Shown one piece after another: positions 24,612-34,607 of a stretch of 64,000 nt of DNA. The first letter of the stretch is position 1. Each line of letters opens with the position of its first letter. The position numbers and the translations under genes are program-made. Origin of the DNA: a virus; the IMG/VR virus record IMGVR_UViG_3300043467_001012, positions 124,001 to 188,000 of that record; one strand, written 5' to 3'. The notes under the pieces were generated by a model. It searched no databases. It saw only the letters and a program-made list of their open reading frames with translations, and was not told the origin of the DNA.

Positions 24612-24995
24612 ATGATATACAGCACACGACTAACAACTTCAGGAGATACGCTAGTGTTTACCAGCACTAGTACAGGAGCCCCAGTTGGTGGCGCGGTGGT
24701 TGCGCAAGATAATGCTATTACAAATATTATAGTTTGTAATACAGGAACACCAAACTTAACTGACGAAACTGTTAACAGTTGTACTCTTACATTGAACCTA
24801 GTAGCAGCAGGTGGAGTAAGTTCTGATACCAATACTATTGTTAAAAATCTAATTGTACCTGCAGGAGAAACTGTGTTTTTCAGCGATGAAAGAATAGTAT
24901 TAAGAGGAGCCAGCAGTTACGGTAACGATCAAATACGTGCTACAGCCAGTGTGGGCAATCTGTTAAGCATCACAGTGAGCGCACTACCAGTATGA
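24612..24995 (+). CDS. small beta-sandwich fibre accessory protein
   Basis: A 127-residue beta-rich protein with ITNIIVCNTGTPNLTDETVN, SCTLTLNLVAAGG and LIVPAGETVFFSDERIVLRG. The I-x-x-I-x-[VI]-C-N ... L-x-V-P-A-G-E pattern recurs in the small proteins at 28298 and 42982, which also lie after fibre genes. It overlaps the next gene by four bases (ATGA). Probably a fibre cap or attachment protein; this is inference. Confidence 0.6.
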   Translation: MIYSTRLTTSGDTLVFTSTSTGAPVGGAVVAQDNAITNIIVCNTGTPNLTDETVNSCTLTLNLVAAGGVSSDTNTIVKNLIVPAGETVFFSDERIVLRGASSYGNDQIRATASVGNLLSITVSALPV

Positions 24996-25492
24996 GATTC
25001 CTAAAACAAAAAACTCTCAGCAAGTACAGTCCCAGTGATCAATCACTGTTTACCAACCATTTTGGTCGTGCAGTCATGCAGCTCACTGGAGGACTTAGAT
25101 TACCCAAAGGAACCACAGCACAACGTCCACAACTCAGCGGTGTTAGAACCACAGGTGCTGCCAATGGATTTATGAGATACAATACCACCACCAATTCCAT
25201 TGAAGCCTATATTGATGGAGTGTGGGAAGTGGTTAGAGCTCCAGGAGCCACTGCTATTACCAAGCAGACTCTAGGTCCCGGTGATAATGTAGAAACTACA
25301 TTTGGTCCTTTAACAAAAATACCAAACAGTGACAACAACATTTTGGTATTTGTGGAAAACGTATTTCAAATTTCCACAACCAACTACAATCTTGTAAACA
25401 ACTATCTTGGATCAGGCAATACCCATATTGTTTTTACCAGTTCAGTGCCTTTAGACAAATATATAACCATATACTTTGGCTACGCTGACTAA
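24992..25492 (+). CDS. fibre-associated structural protein
   Basis: A 166-residue protein with the segment RLPKGTTAQRPQLSGVRTTG, followed by GFMRYNTTTNSIEAYIDGVW. The pattern GTTxxRP...G.MRYN..TN.[IL]E.[WY].DG.W is widespread in phage fibres and recurs in the genes at 25511 and 27241. It ends in a beta-rich section (NNILVFVENVFQISTTNYNL). It overlaps the previous gene by four bases. Confidence 0.65.
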   Translation: MRFLKQKTLSKYSPSDQSLFTNHFGRAVMQLTGGLRLPKGTTAQRPQLSGVRTTGAANGFMRYNTTTNSIEAYIDGVWEVVRAPGATAITKQTLGPGDNVETTFGPLTKIPNSDNNILVFVENVFQISTTNYNLVNNYLGSGNTHIVFTSSVPLDKYITIYFGYAD

Positions 25493-25510
25493 TATTACTG
25501 GAGCGAGTCA

Positions 25511-27106
25511 ATGTCAGAACCGTTTGTAGCACAACTTGGTAGAATCAGCGGCAAGCTGCTGTCAGACAACCTTGTTAGAAACGGCACGCCTCTAACTTTT
25601 AGAAACGGTCCAGTAGATGCCGATCTGTTATATCTAGATGTCAACAATGCAAGAATTGGTATCAATACCAATCCTCCTACAGAAGCCTTAGATATCACTG
25701 GATCGTCTAGAATTGGCACAAATGTGCTGGTAACTGGTACTGCTGCAACCATAGACAACATAATTTTAAATACTTCCGGTACTGTGACGTCCACTGTGGG
25801 TCCTATTATTATTTCACCTACTGGGGCGGATGCTTATGTTCAATATGGAAAAGTGTTAACTCCTGAATTTGAAATTAAAGATAATCGAATTAGAGGATTA
25901 GATACTAATTCAGATATCACATTAGATACCAGTGGTACAGGCAAGGTTGATATTTTAGCCAGCACAGATATTGCCGGCAACCTAGCAGTTACTGGAAATA
26001 TACAATCAACTGGCAATGTTAGATTAGATGGTCAATTTATCATAGGTGATAGTCCTTTAGATACAATTGCTATTGCTCCTGATTTTACACAAAGTATTTT
26101 GCCTGGACTAACAGATACCTACGATTTAGGTACAGCAGTTAAGAGATGGAGAGACCTTCACCTCTATGATATGAACGGTGCTGATGCAGTTACCACACAA
26201 AATTTATTCATTAGCGAACAAGTACAATTTAGTAACACTAATACTATTTCAACACTGCAAAGCAACGATAATTTAATTGTGTCTTCTGCTAGCGGTGTTG
26301 TTAGAATAGATGATATTTCTATAACAAAAACGTCAACAATTGGCCTATCAAGAAAAAAATATGCAGGAGATGCTGATCTAGATTCACAGTGGTTTGCTGG
26401 AAAAACTCCAGTTGAAACAACGGTTCTTACAGCAGGCATTATCCAAGGTGTCGACAATTTTACAAGTCCTGGTAGCTTAACTCCTTTTAGTTTTTTGTAT
26501 ACTGGATTCTTTCTAGCACCAACTACTGCCACATATACATTCACAATATTTGCCGACGAGAAAGCATACATTTGGTTGGGCAACTATGCCACAGCAGGAT
26601 ATACAAATGCAAATGCCAATGCCTACAGTGATTACTTTACTTCGCATACTGGCACTTTTTCTGTTCCGCTAACAGCAGGACAATTTTATCCAATAAGGCT
26701 GCAATGGTCAAATTTAGGCGGTCCTGGAGATCTTACAACGTTCACGTGGGCAAATGATGCAGGCCAAGCAACCACAGCAGATTTTACAGGTAGAGTTTTC
26801 ACAGAACCATCAGCCGCAGGTGTTCAAGCCAACACAATTACCAACCTAACAAATGGTGCGCTTACTCTAAGTCATACAGGTCAAGGCTATCTAACCATCA
26901 ACGATACCAATGCTTTTAGAATTCCATTCGGAACCACTGCTGAACGCACTGCCTATGAAGTTGGTGCAACTCGTTGGAACAGCGAAATAGGCTATATGGA
27001 ATGTTTCGACGGCGGAGTTTGGCAAGTGGCTACTGGTGGTGGTATTGTTATTACTGCACCTATCATGGAAGAACTTGGCCACGTTTACACTCTCATCTTC
27101 GGCTAA
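25511..27106 (+). CDS. tail-fibre protein with PA14/GLEYA-like lectin insert
   Basis: A 531-residue protein. Residues 1-275 are fibre repeats (LLYLDVNNARIGINTNPPTE, DISGTG/LDTSGTG-type blocks, YDLGTAVKRWRDLHLYDM). Residues about 278-440 form a different domain: DLDSQWFAGK, TATYTFTIFADEKAYIWLGN, then FYPIRLQWSNLGGPGDLTTF. This Y-x-F-x-x-x-A-D-[ED]-x-x-x-[VI]-W-[LI]-G-x pattern is typical of PA14/GLEYA carbohydrate-binding domains. Residues 450-531 return to the fibre signature (FGTTAERTAYEVGATRWNSE). The insert probably binds a host surface glycan. The GGAG ribosome site is good. Confidence 0.75.
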   Translation: MSEPFVAQLGRISGKLLSDNLVRNGTPLTFRNGPVDADLLYLDVNNARIGINTNPPTEALDITGSSRIGTNVLVTGTAATIDNIILNTSGTVTSTVGPIIISPTGADAYVQYGKVLTPEFEIKDNRIRGLDTNSDITLDTSGTGKVDILASTDIAGNLAVTGNIQSTGNVRLDGQFIIGDSPLDTIAIAPDFTQSILPGLTDTYDLGTAVKRWRDLHLYDMNGADAVTTQNLFISEQVQFSNTNTISTLQSNDNLIVSSASGVVRIDDISITKTSTIGLSRKKYAGDADLDSQWFAGKTPVETTVLTAGIIQGVDNFTSPGSLTPFSFLYTGFFLAPTTATYTFTIFADEKAYIWLGNYATAGYTNANANAYSDYFTSHTGTFSVPLTAGQFYPIRLQWSNLGGPGDLTTFTWANDAGQATTADFTGRVFTEPSAAGVQANTITNLTNGALTLSHTGQGYLTINDTNAFRIPFGTTAERTAYEVGATRWNSEIGYMECFDGGVWQVATGGGIVITAPIMEELGHVYTLIFG

Positions 27107-27118
27107 TTAGCCAATTGA

Positions 27119-27126
27119 ACTAAATA
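27119..27126 (+). promoter_or_regulatory. late promoter ACTAAATA
   Basis: ACTAAATA lies in the 134-base gap before the gene at 27241. The predicted transcript starts near 27132, giving the longest late leader in the window (about 109 bases). Confidence 0.45.
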
Positions 27127-27240
27127 CTTGTAATTGCAGCTAACGACCAATTTGCTGCAGGATTCGACTGTGGTAAACCAGCAGAGAGCGCAAGCTGAAA
27201 ATTTGGTTATCGGTGAAACACCGGGTATATAGGAGAGCAC
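27127..27240 (+). other. structured 5' leader of the fibre gene at 27241
   Basis: The leader holds TGCAGC 27135-27140 pairing with GCTGCA 27154-27159, and CGGTG 27211-27215 pairing with CACCG 27219-27223. An AGGAGAG ribosome site follows 10 bases after the second hairpin. Possible control of translation; no known riboswitch recognised. Confidence 0.4.
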
Positions 27241-28293
27241 ATGGCTATTGGTCGTATTTCCGGTCCGCTCTTAAAGTCAAACTTGATTCGTGACGGAGTC
27301 AATTTGGCCTTTGAGACGAACCTTCTTTATCTTGATGTTGTTAACTCTCGCATCGGTATCAACACGGCTGCTCCTCAATACCAATTAGACGTAGTCGGCA
27401 CAGCCCGTACTACAGATCTCGAAGTTCTAAATCAACTAGACATTGGAAATTTTACCATCACGGGTAACACTATTTCTAGTGATCTACCAACCATAAGTTT
27501 TGTTGCATCTGGTGGTGAAGCTACAGCCTATCATTCTAGACTGGTAGTCAACGACATAGAACTCAGCGGCAACAAGATTTCTACCACAGCATCCAATGCC
27601 AATCTAGAATTAGATCCTAGCGGCACAGGCAAGGTAGATATACAAAGTGCTACAGACATTACGGGTAATCTACTGGTAAACGGTAACATCACTGCAACTG
27701 GTGATATTACCATAGGTGGTAATCTTACTATTGGTGATGCATTAACTGATACCATCACTATCAACGCCAGCATACGCAGCAGCCTAATCCCAGAAACAGA
27801 TAACACATATGACCTAGGCTCATCGTCATACAAGTGGAGAGCAATTTATACACAGGGTATTTTTGCCACAAATTTAAGTCTAAGCACTTTCGATATCGGT
27901 AACATACATTTAGAAAATAATGCTATTACCACAACTGGTGGTACAGACCTTGTAATAGATCCTAGCGGAACCGGCAATTTAGTAATTGGTGATTTCCACA
28001 TTAGAGGTAACTCAATTACCAATGTGGCAAACAATAGTATTACAGAACTATCGCAACAGGGTAGTGGTTATTTTAAAATTGCAGGTACAAATGCTTTTGT
28101 TGTACCGCGTGGTACAACAGGCGAGCGTCCAACTGCTTATGCTGTTGAAGGCATGACTCGTTATAACACTGATGCAAAAGCATTGGAAATTTGGGACGGC
28201 CTACAGTGGTCTAGTCCTGCAGGTACAATTGGTGCTGTATCAGAAAGTACAGCCAACGACATTGCAATTAGATTTGCATTGACACTAGGATAA
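27241..28293 (+). CDS. fibre repeat protein, paralogue of the 25511 gene
   Basis: A 350-residue protein. It opens MAIGRISGPLLKSNLIRDGV, closely like the 25511 protein (RISGKLLSDNLVRNG), and shares LLYLDVVNSRIGINTAAPQY, LELDPSGTGKVDIQSATDIT and the end signature VPRGTTGERPTAYAVEGMTR. It lacks the PA14/GLEYA-like insert. It is probably a shaft or adaptor of the same fibre. It follows a late promoter and a strong AGGAG site. Confidence 0.75.
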   Translation: MAIGRISGPLLKSNLIRDGVNLAFETNLLYLDVVNSRIGINTAAPQYQLDVVGTARTTDLEVLNQLDIGNFTITGNTISSDLPTISFVASGGEATAYHSRLVVNDIELSGNKISTTASNANLELDPSGTGKVDIQSATDITGNLLVNGNITATGDITIGGNLTIGDALTDTITINASIRSSLIPETDNTYDLGSSSYKWRAIYTQGIFATNLSLSTFDIGNIHLENNAITTTGGTDLVIDPSGTGNLVIGDFHIRGNSITNVANNSITELSQQGSGYFKIAGTNAFVVPRGTTGERPTAYAVEGMTRYNTDAKALEIWDGLQWSSPAGTIGAVSESTANDIAIRFALTLG

Positions 28294-28297
28294 CACA

Positions 28298-28630
28298 ATG
28301 CCAACCACATTCAAACACGCAGTCAACTCAGGCATAGGAACAACACCAGTAGATGTGTTGCAGATTCCTGTGGGATTTAGAGCAACAGTAATCGGATGCA
28401 ATATTGCAAACTCAACAGAATACGACACAGTCAGCGTTGATGTCTATGTAGTCAGTGATGATAGCACTCCGGCATATTATGTTAGGGGTTTAGCAATACC
28501 GCCAAACTCAGCAGTAAAAATTATTACCAATGGTGAAAAATTAATTTTACCAGAAACATCAGGATTGAGAATTGTCAGCGATACCGCAAACGGTGTTGAC
28601 ACAGTGATCAGTTATGTGGAATTATCTTAA
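28298..28630 (+). CDS. small beta-sandwich fibre accessory protein
   Basis: A 110-residue protein: VLQIPVGFRATVIGCNIANS, VSVDVYVVSDDSTPAYYVRG and LAIPPNSAVKIITNGEKLIL. The same layout (hydrophobic strand with C-N or C-N-like, V-x-V strand, P-x-[GN] turn, ITNG/L-x-x-G-E, hydrophobic strand) occurs at 24612 and 42982. It starts four bases after the previous stop. Function is inferred to be a fibre cap or linker. Confidence 0.6.
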   Translation: MPTTFKHAVNSGIGTTPVDVLQIPVGFRATVIGCNIANSTEYDTVSVDVYVVSDDSTPAYYVRGLAIPPNSAVKIITNGEKLILPETSGLRIVSDTANGVDTVISYVELS

Positions 28631-28640
28631 GGACTAAATT

Positions 28641-29009
28641 ATGGCAAACAACTATTATCTAGGTAATGATCCGCAAACTGCACTGGGAGCTACTCCAAGA
28701 TTTTTTTACGGACTGAGAAAAAATGAAAACGGCAGCTTGTTCCTAGAGCGCAGTGATCAAACCAAGGGCAATGATTCAATTCAACTAAACAGTCCTGGAC
28801 TAGAAGAAGAAAACTACACAGATTTTGAAGTAGGAGTTGATTTTTTTGAAGGCATTGATGTCAATCACAATCCAGTCTATGATAATTTAAGATATCAGCA
28901 ATATAGATGGGATGATAGAGCATTGTTCTATTTTATCAACGACGAAGGTGAATTGGTAGTAAGAATAGGCAGCGGTCACACCTACGACAACGGCGCATCA
29001 GAGGGTTAA
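28641..29009 (+). CDS. conserved-looking virion protein, function unknown
   Basis: A 122-residue acidic protein beginning MANNYYLGNDPQTALGATPR and containing FLERSDQTKGNDSIQLNSPG and YQQYRWDDRALFYFINDEGE. Aromatic-rich and probably beta-structured. It has an AAGGA site and lies nine bases before the first giant adhesin gene, so it may be the adaptor for that protein. No family recognised. Confidence 0.6.
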   Translation: MANNYYLGNDPQTALGATPRFFYGLRKNENGSLFLERSDQTKGNDSIQLNSPGLEEENYTDFEVGVDFFEGIDVNHNPVYDNLRYQQYRWDDRALFYFINDEGELVVRIGSGHTYDNGASEG

Positions 29010-29017
29010 TGTAAATC

Positions 29018-32000
29018 ATGGCAGAATTCAAACTTAGTAGATTCAAATATACATGGCACGGAGAATGGACTCCGGGTGCTAGATACAATCCCGACTATGT
29101 GGTCAGCTACGGCGGCAAAGTATATGTCAGCTTAGAAACACATAATTCCAACACCAACTTCTATGCTGATCTAGACTACTACAACAACGACAGTCCACCC
29201 CTGTTGGTTCCTAAATGGGAATTAATAGCAGACGGAGTTAGCTGGCTGGGAGATTGGACCAACAGCACATACTTCAAACGAGGTGACACGGTCAAATACG
29301 GCGGAGTGGTATATCTCTGTGTAACAGGGCATACTTCAAGTCCAGCCATTATATACGATGCCGAGGGAAATGTAGTATCTTCTCCAGGTTTAGCAGCCTT
29401 TGCTAGCGATACTGTAAACTGGACAGTGCAGGTTAGTTCACAAGACTGGAAAATCGATTGGGCTGTCAATACCTACTACAAGATCAATGATGTTGTGAGA
29501 TATGGAGGTATTGTATACCGTTGCGTAGACTCACACCTGTCAGCAGCTGACCTTGCTGGAGGACTTGAGGGTAGTCAAGCACAGTGGGCGGTGGTATCAC
29601 TGTCAGACGATTGGCGCGGCGACTGGACCATAGACACACGATTCAAGGTCAATGACGTTGTAAAATACGGCGGCAATGTCTATAAATGTCAGTTAGCACA
29701 TACATCTGCATCTAATGCTGCTGACGGGCTACCGGCCGATCAAGCTAAGTGGGCGTCATTGCATGTTGGAGTGGAATACAAAGGTTCCTGGACCGCATCA
29801 CAAATATACAAGTTAAATGATGTGGTAAAATATGGATCATATCTATATGTGGCCACAGTCTTTCACACAAGCGGATTAGATTTTGATTCTATACATTGGA
29901 GCGTGTATTGTCCAGGACAAGAATATGATGTTGTATGGACAACAACCACAGTATACCAAGCAGGCGATATTGTCAGCTACGGTGGAAATCTTTATGCAGC
30001 CATAGAGGCAAACACTAATCAAAATCCAGCTGTCATACTGTCAGCTTGGGAATTGCTATTTGAGAATTCAAGAATTAGAGGCGATTGGACACAGATTGAA
30101 TCTTATAAAATTGGAGATGTTGTCAGAAGAGGCGGGAATGTCTATCTTGCACATCAAGACAGCGTAAATCAAGATCCCGATTTTTTAAATGATGACAGTA
30201 CCACCAATGAGGACTATTGGGATCTAGTGATTCCCGGTGTAAGATGGCGAGGTGTTTGGAGCCAAGATCAAATTTATCTTGCAGGCGACACCGTGGTATG
30301 GGTGGCCAGTTCATATCGTTGCCTGGACAAACACCTATCAAGCCAAACTAATAGACCAGATGATGACGGTGAAGTGGGTTCTACTCTAGAAGGTAGATAT
30401 TGGGCAAAAATTACCGACGGCAACAAGATCAACCGCATGAAAAACATAGGTGATCTAAGAACATTTGGCCCCACAGATGACGGCAGCACAGTGGGCTACA
30501 AGGCTTTAGAAATTGGCACACAGGGATTGACTTTGGGTGTAATTAACGGTGAACCTCAGTGGGATCCTTTGGCCAGCACAGAAAAAGTATACTATGTGGC
30601 AGAATTCGGCGAGGATCTACCAACTGCCGGCACTAGCCCTCAAAATCCATGGCGTACAGTGAGATATGCCTGTGAGAATATCACAGGCTATGCTACAGTA
30701 TTTGTTAGAACCGGAGTATTTGATGAGATACTTCCGATTCGAGTTCCTGCATTTGTGGCCATAGTAGGAGATGAACTTCGCAGTACTGTGATTCAACCTG
30801 CCAACACAGTGCTGACCAATGACTACATATTGAGAATACTGGCTGCTGCAGATTATGTCAAGACCATGTTGAATTGGATTATTAGAGAATTACCTGTAGG
30901 CGATCCAGTGTTGGCTATCGGGTCTGTTGTACGCGGCACTATTGCGCAGGATTTTTCAGGCACACCTGCCACATCCAACGAAGTGTTGATCACAACTTCA
31001 TTGTTGGATCAATTTGAAACAAGACTAGAAACAAGTAATCCGGCCAGCATCAATGGTACCAACGCTATTACGGCAGATGCGGCACGACTTGCGGCTAGAG
31101 CACAGATAGTAGCCAACAAAAATTTTATAAAAAATGAAACTACATTATATATTGATGCAGAATTTGATGATTCAACAGGAGCATTGGGCACTGAATCTCC
31201 AAGATGGAGCACAGATCTAGACAGGATATTAGATGCGGTGATCTATGACATAGCCTATGTTGGCAATTATAAAACCATAGAAGCTGCTAATTATTTTTTA
31301 TGTGCCAGCGACTATGATGTCAACAAAGTTCAAAACATGTTCTTGATGCGTGATGGAACAGGACTAAGAAACTGCACACTAAGAGGTCTTAGTGGAACAC
31401 TTGGTGCACAAAGCATACTTGGTACTCGCAGACCAACTGCCGGAGCATATGTTTCATTGGATCCAGGTTGGGGAGTAGCAGACTCTACAGCTTGGGTAGG
31501 AACAAAATCACCGTATGTACAAAACGTATCAACATTTGGCACAGGCTGTATTGGCTTTAAAATTGACGGCGACCTACATGCCGGCGGCAATCAAACCATG
31601 GTTGCCAACGACTTCACCCAGATTCTTTCGGACGGTATAGGAGTATGGTGTAACGGAACAGGTAAGTCAGAGTGTGTGTCAATTTTCACATACTACAATC
31701 ACATAGGCTATCTCTGTACCACTGGCGGAAAAATTAGAGGAACCAACGGCAACTGTTCATACGGAACATTTGGCGCAGTATCTGAAGGATTTGATTTGGC
31801 AGAAAGTCCAATCGAAGCCACAGTAAACAATCGATACTATGAAGCCTCTACCTATCAGACCTTGGTGGACAACAATGGCGGATTAATGAAATTGTTTTAT
31901 TCACATGCTGGAAATGAATATACCACAGCTACTGCATCAATTCTAGCAGCCGGCACGGGAGGTGAATTTGCATTTGACGATATCAGAGATGGAGCTGTAT

Positions 32001-34555
32001 CAGAAATTAGAATTACCAATCTTGGTGACAGCTCAGCAGAAGGAGGCAGCAGTTATTTGTTTGCTACTAATACTGCTCAAAGTGGCACAAACAGAATTAT
32101 TGTGCTTGCAGGATCTGATGTTAATCTACGTACATCATATCTAGGTGTACGCATAGTTATTAGTTCTGGAACAGGCGTAGGGCAGTATGGTTATATAGCG
32201 GAATATGAATATGCTAGCAAAACAGTAACGGTTGGCCTAGAAAGACAGCCACAGGTGTCTGCCACACAGACATTTAGTATTGGCAATCTAATACAGTTGA
32301 CCAGTGCTAGTCACCTATCACTGGGCGATCCGATTGTCTTCGTAGGCACTAAGTATGGAAACATTGTGGACTACACAACATACTATGTTAAAACCATTGA
32401 TACTGCCACAAATAGAATCACAATTAGTGCATTGGCAGATATCAGCACCACATTTGGTTTGGTCAACGGGGTGCCAACTGGGGGCAACGACGCTATGGTT
32501 GTGCATTGTGTGGGTTGGCAGCATTTTGTAGAAGGCACTCCTATACTGGCATTGCTTGATACTTCTACTAACTATTTCATAGAACCGAGACTCACATTCA
32601 GCAGTCCAGGATTTTCTACTTCTAGCTCAACCTTGCCCGCTAACAGACAATGGACCAGTATAGCTTCCAATGCCAACAGATATGTTGCAGTAGCTCTGGA
32701 CACTGCCGCAACTGCCTACTCGGCCAACGGCACAACATGGCTTGCAGGAGCTCTTCCTACTAGTGCGTTGTGGACCAAGATCAAATATGTTGGCGGAGTG
32801 TTCATGGCCTTTGCATCTGGCGGCCAAGCAGCTAGAAGCACTGATGGTATTTCATGGTCGGCAATGACAATGTCATCCACTGCAGAATGGCGAGATGTGG
32901 CCTATGGGGTTATAGGCTCCGTGGGCACATGGTTGGCCGTGGCTGGCGGTAGCAACAAAGCTGCTAAGTCAACTGACGGCATTAACTGGTCAGCCTTTAA
33001 TCTTCCAGAGGGAGCAGATTGGAATGCAGTAGTTTATGGCAAAGGCAAATTTGTTACCACTGCTGCCAGTGACTCCAGCGTAACCGGTGCTGCATTTGCC
33101 TATACCAATGCCGCAGCTACCGCTTGGACACAGGGTACGATTCCACAAGGCAGTTATTCATTGGCCTATGGAAATAATAGATTTGTAGCACTATCCGGAG
33201 GATATGCTGGAGCCACTGAAGTATCAGTGAGTTTTGACGGTATAACCTGGACAGAAGGAACCATACAAGCACAAGATTGGCGTGCAATTACCTATGCTCA
33301 AGGAGTATTCTTAGCAGTGGCCACAGGCACAGCGGTGGCTGCCACATCCATAGACGGTAAAATTTGGGAATATCAAACACTAGGTGCTTCAGGTCCTTGG
33401 TGCGCCATAGGATTCAGTAACATTACCAAGCCAGGCAAATTTATAGTAATAGGCGGCCTTACAGAAAATTCAGTAGCCGGTAGATTGATCAGCACAGGAA
33501 AAACTGCACAAGGCCGAGCACAAGTGGTAGCTGGTAGAATTTCATCCCTGTATCTTTTCGAACCTGGCAGCGGGTATACATCAGCCCCTGCATTGGTTTT
33601 CACAGATCCCAACAACAGCGCAGAAGTTTCCACAGCAGTGAGAATTTCAAACGGAGTTCTAGGGCCGCCCACCATTGTAACCGCTGGTACAGCCTATGAA
33701 ACGTTGACTACTACCACAACTATCACAGGCGACGGCTACAGAGATCAATATCAAACAGGCAGTTCATTGGTTATAGATGGATTAGATCGACTGCCAGGTC
33801 CTGGTGACAACGTCACTATTCTTGGCATCAACGATTACACATACAAATTATTGACCACAGAGATACTGGCTGGCGCCTTTCCTAACGCCACAGCCAGATT
33901 GACCATAGCCAAAGATCTTGGAAGAGAAGAATCTCCTGACCACGGTACTGGAATTGAAATACGACAAAAGTACAGTCAGGTACGACTAACTGGACATGAC
34001 TTCTTGGATGTGGGATTAGGTAATTTTGAGCAGACCAATTATCCAAATACACTGTTTCCAAATGGCACAGTACTAGCGCCGCAAGATGAAATTAGAGAAA
34101 GTGATGGTGGTCGGGTGTTCTATACATCAACTGATCAAGACGGTAACTTCCGAGTTGGTGAATTATTTGCGGTTGAACAAGCTACAGGTACAGTAACTCT
34201 AAATGCCCAGTTTTTTGCATTATCTGGTCTTGAAGAATTGCGACTAGGTGGAGTTACTGTAGGTGGATCTGGTGTGGTAATCCGTGAGTTTTCAACAGAC
34301 AATACATTTACTGCTGACTCCAACAACATCATTCCTACACAAAAAGCCATCAAGGCCTATCTACAAGGTAGAGTATCTGGTGGTGGCGCAGATGCGGTAA
34401 CTAGCCAATTAACAGCAGGTGTTATAGTGATTGGTCCAGACTCATTGTCAACAACTACAGGCGAAGAAATAATTTTTAATGCAAAAGTGAATATAAATGC
34501 CGGATTCGAAGGTTCGTATCTGGCACAGTTTTTGTTTTTATCAAGCGGGGCATAA
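29018..34555 (+). CDS. giant tail adhesin/fibre protein with CBM5/12-like repeats
   Basis: A 1845-residue protein. Residues 1-470 contain eight repeats of the form W-x-x-x-Y-x-x-x-D-[VI]-V-x-Y-G-G-x-x-Y-x-[CA] (for example TYYKINDVVRYGGIVYRC), like CBM5/12 chitin-binding modules. Residues 528-990 resemble a right-handed beta helix (NPWRTVRYACENI, GTGLRNCTLRGLSG, GAYVSLDPGWG, YVQNVSTFGTGCIGFKIDGD). Residues about 1205-1490 hold Asp-box-like S-x-[DN]-G-x-x-W propeller repeats. The C terminus contains GRVFYTSTDQDGNFRVGELF, a segment I associate with large fibres of T4-like cyanophages. No ribosome site is evident. It is a likely receptor-binding protein; any enzymatic activity is unproven. Confidence 0.75.
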   Translation: MAEFKLSRFKYTWHGEWTPGARYNPDYVVSYGGKVYVSLETHNSNTNFYADLDYYNNDSPPLLVPKWELIADGVSWLGDWTNSTYFKRGDTVKYGGVVYLCVTGHTSSPAIIYDAEGNVVSSPGLAAFASDTVNWTVQVSSQDWKIDWAVNTYYKINDVVRYGGIVYRCVDSHLSAADLAGGLEGSQAQWAVVSLSDDWRGDWTIDTRFKVNDVVKYGGNVYKCQLAHTSASNAADGLPADQAKWASLHVGVEYKGSWTASQIYKLNDVVKYGSYLYVATVFHTSGLDFDSIHWSVYCPGQEYDVVWTTTTVYQAGDIVSYGGNLYAAIEANTNQNPAVILSAWELLFENSRIRGDWTQIESYKIGDVVRRGGNVYLAHQDSVNQDPDFLNDDSTTNEDYWDLVIPGVRWRGVWSQDQIYLAGDTVVWVASSYRCLDKHLSSQTNRPDDDGEVGSTLEGRYWAKITDGNKINRMKNIGDLRTFGPTDDGSTVGYKALEIGTQGLTLGVINGEPQWDPLASTEKVYYVAEFGEDLPTAGTSPQNPWRTVRYACENITGYATVFVRTGVFDEILPIRVPAFVAIVGDELRSTVIQPANTVLTNDYILRILAAADYVKTMLNWIIRELPVGDPVLAIGSVVRGTIAQDFSGTPATSNEVLITTSLLDQFETRLETSNPASINGTNAITADAARLAARAQIVANKNFIKNETTLYIDAEFDDSTGALGTESPRWSTDLDRILDAVIYDIAYVGNYKTIEAANYFLCASDYDVNKVQNMFLMRDGTGLRNCTLRGLSGTLGAQSILGTRRPTAGAYVSLDPGWGVADSTAWVGTKSPYVQNVSTFGTGCIGFKIDGDLHAGGNQTMVANDFTQILSDGIGVWCNGTGKSECVSIFTYYNHIGYLCTTGGKIRGTNGNCSYGTFGAVSEGFDLAESPIEATVNNRYYEASTYQTLVDNNGGLMKLFYSHAGNEYTTATASILAAGTGGEFAFDDIRDGAVSEIRITNLGDSSAEGGSSYLFATNTAQSGTNRIIVLAGSDVNLRTSYLGVRIVISSGTGVGQYGYIAEYEYASKTVTVGLERQPQVSATQTFSIGNLIQLTSASHLSLGDPIVFVGTKYGNIVDYTTYYVKTIDTATNRITISALADISTTFGLVNGVPTGGNDAMVVHCVGWQHFVEGTPILALLDTSTNYFIEPRLTFSSPGFSTSSSTLPANRQWTSIASNANRYVAVALDTAATAYSANGTTWLAGALPTSALWTKIKYVGGVFMAFASGGQAARSTDGISWSAMTMSSTAEWRDVAYGVIGSVGTWLAVAGGSNKAAKSTDGINWSAFNLPEGADWNAVVYGKGKFVTTAASDSSVTGAAFAYTNAAATAWTQGTIPQGSYSLAYGNNRFVALSGGYAGATEVSVSFDGITWTEGTIQAQDWRAITYAQGVFLAVATGTAVAATSIDGKIWEYQTLGASGPWCAIGFSNITKPGKFIVIGGLTENSVAGRLISTGKTAQGRAQVVAGRISSLYLFEPGSGYTSAPALVFTDPNNSAEVSTAVRISNGVLGPPTIVTAGTAYETLTTTTTITGDGYRDQYQTGSSLVIDGLDRLPGPGDNVTILGINDYTYKLLTTEILAGAFPNATARLTIAKDLGREESPDHGTGIEIRQKYSQVRLTGHDFLDVGLGNFEQTNYPNTLFPNGTVLAPQDEIRESDGGRVFYTSTDQDGNFRVGELFAVEQATGTVTLNAQFFALSGLEELRLGGVTVGGSGVVIREFSTDNTFTADSNNIIPTQKAIKAYLQGRVSGGGADAVTSQLTAGVIVIGPDSLSTTTGEEIIFNAKVNINAGFEGSYLAQFLFLSSGA

Positions 34556-34573
34556 TACCACTTGTGGGATTTG

Positions 34574-34581
34574 AATAAATA
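34574..34581 (+). promoter_or_regulatory. late promoter candidate AATAAATA
   Basis: AATAAATA lies 26 bases before the ATG at 34608. The predicted start near 34587 gives a 21-base leader containing a GGAG motif. Confidence 0.5.
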
Positions 34582-34607
34582 TAATATGCAAGAAAATGGA
34601 GCTATAA

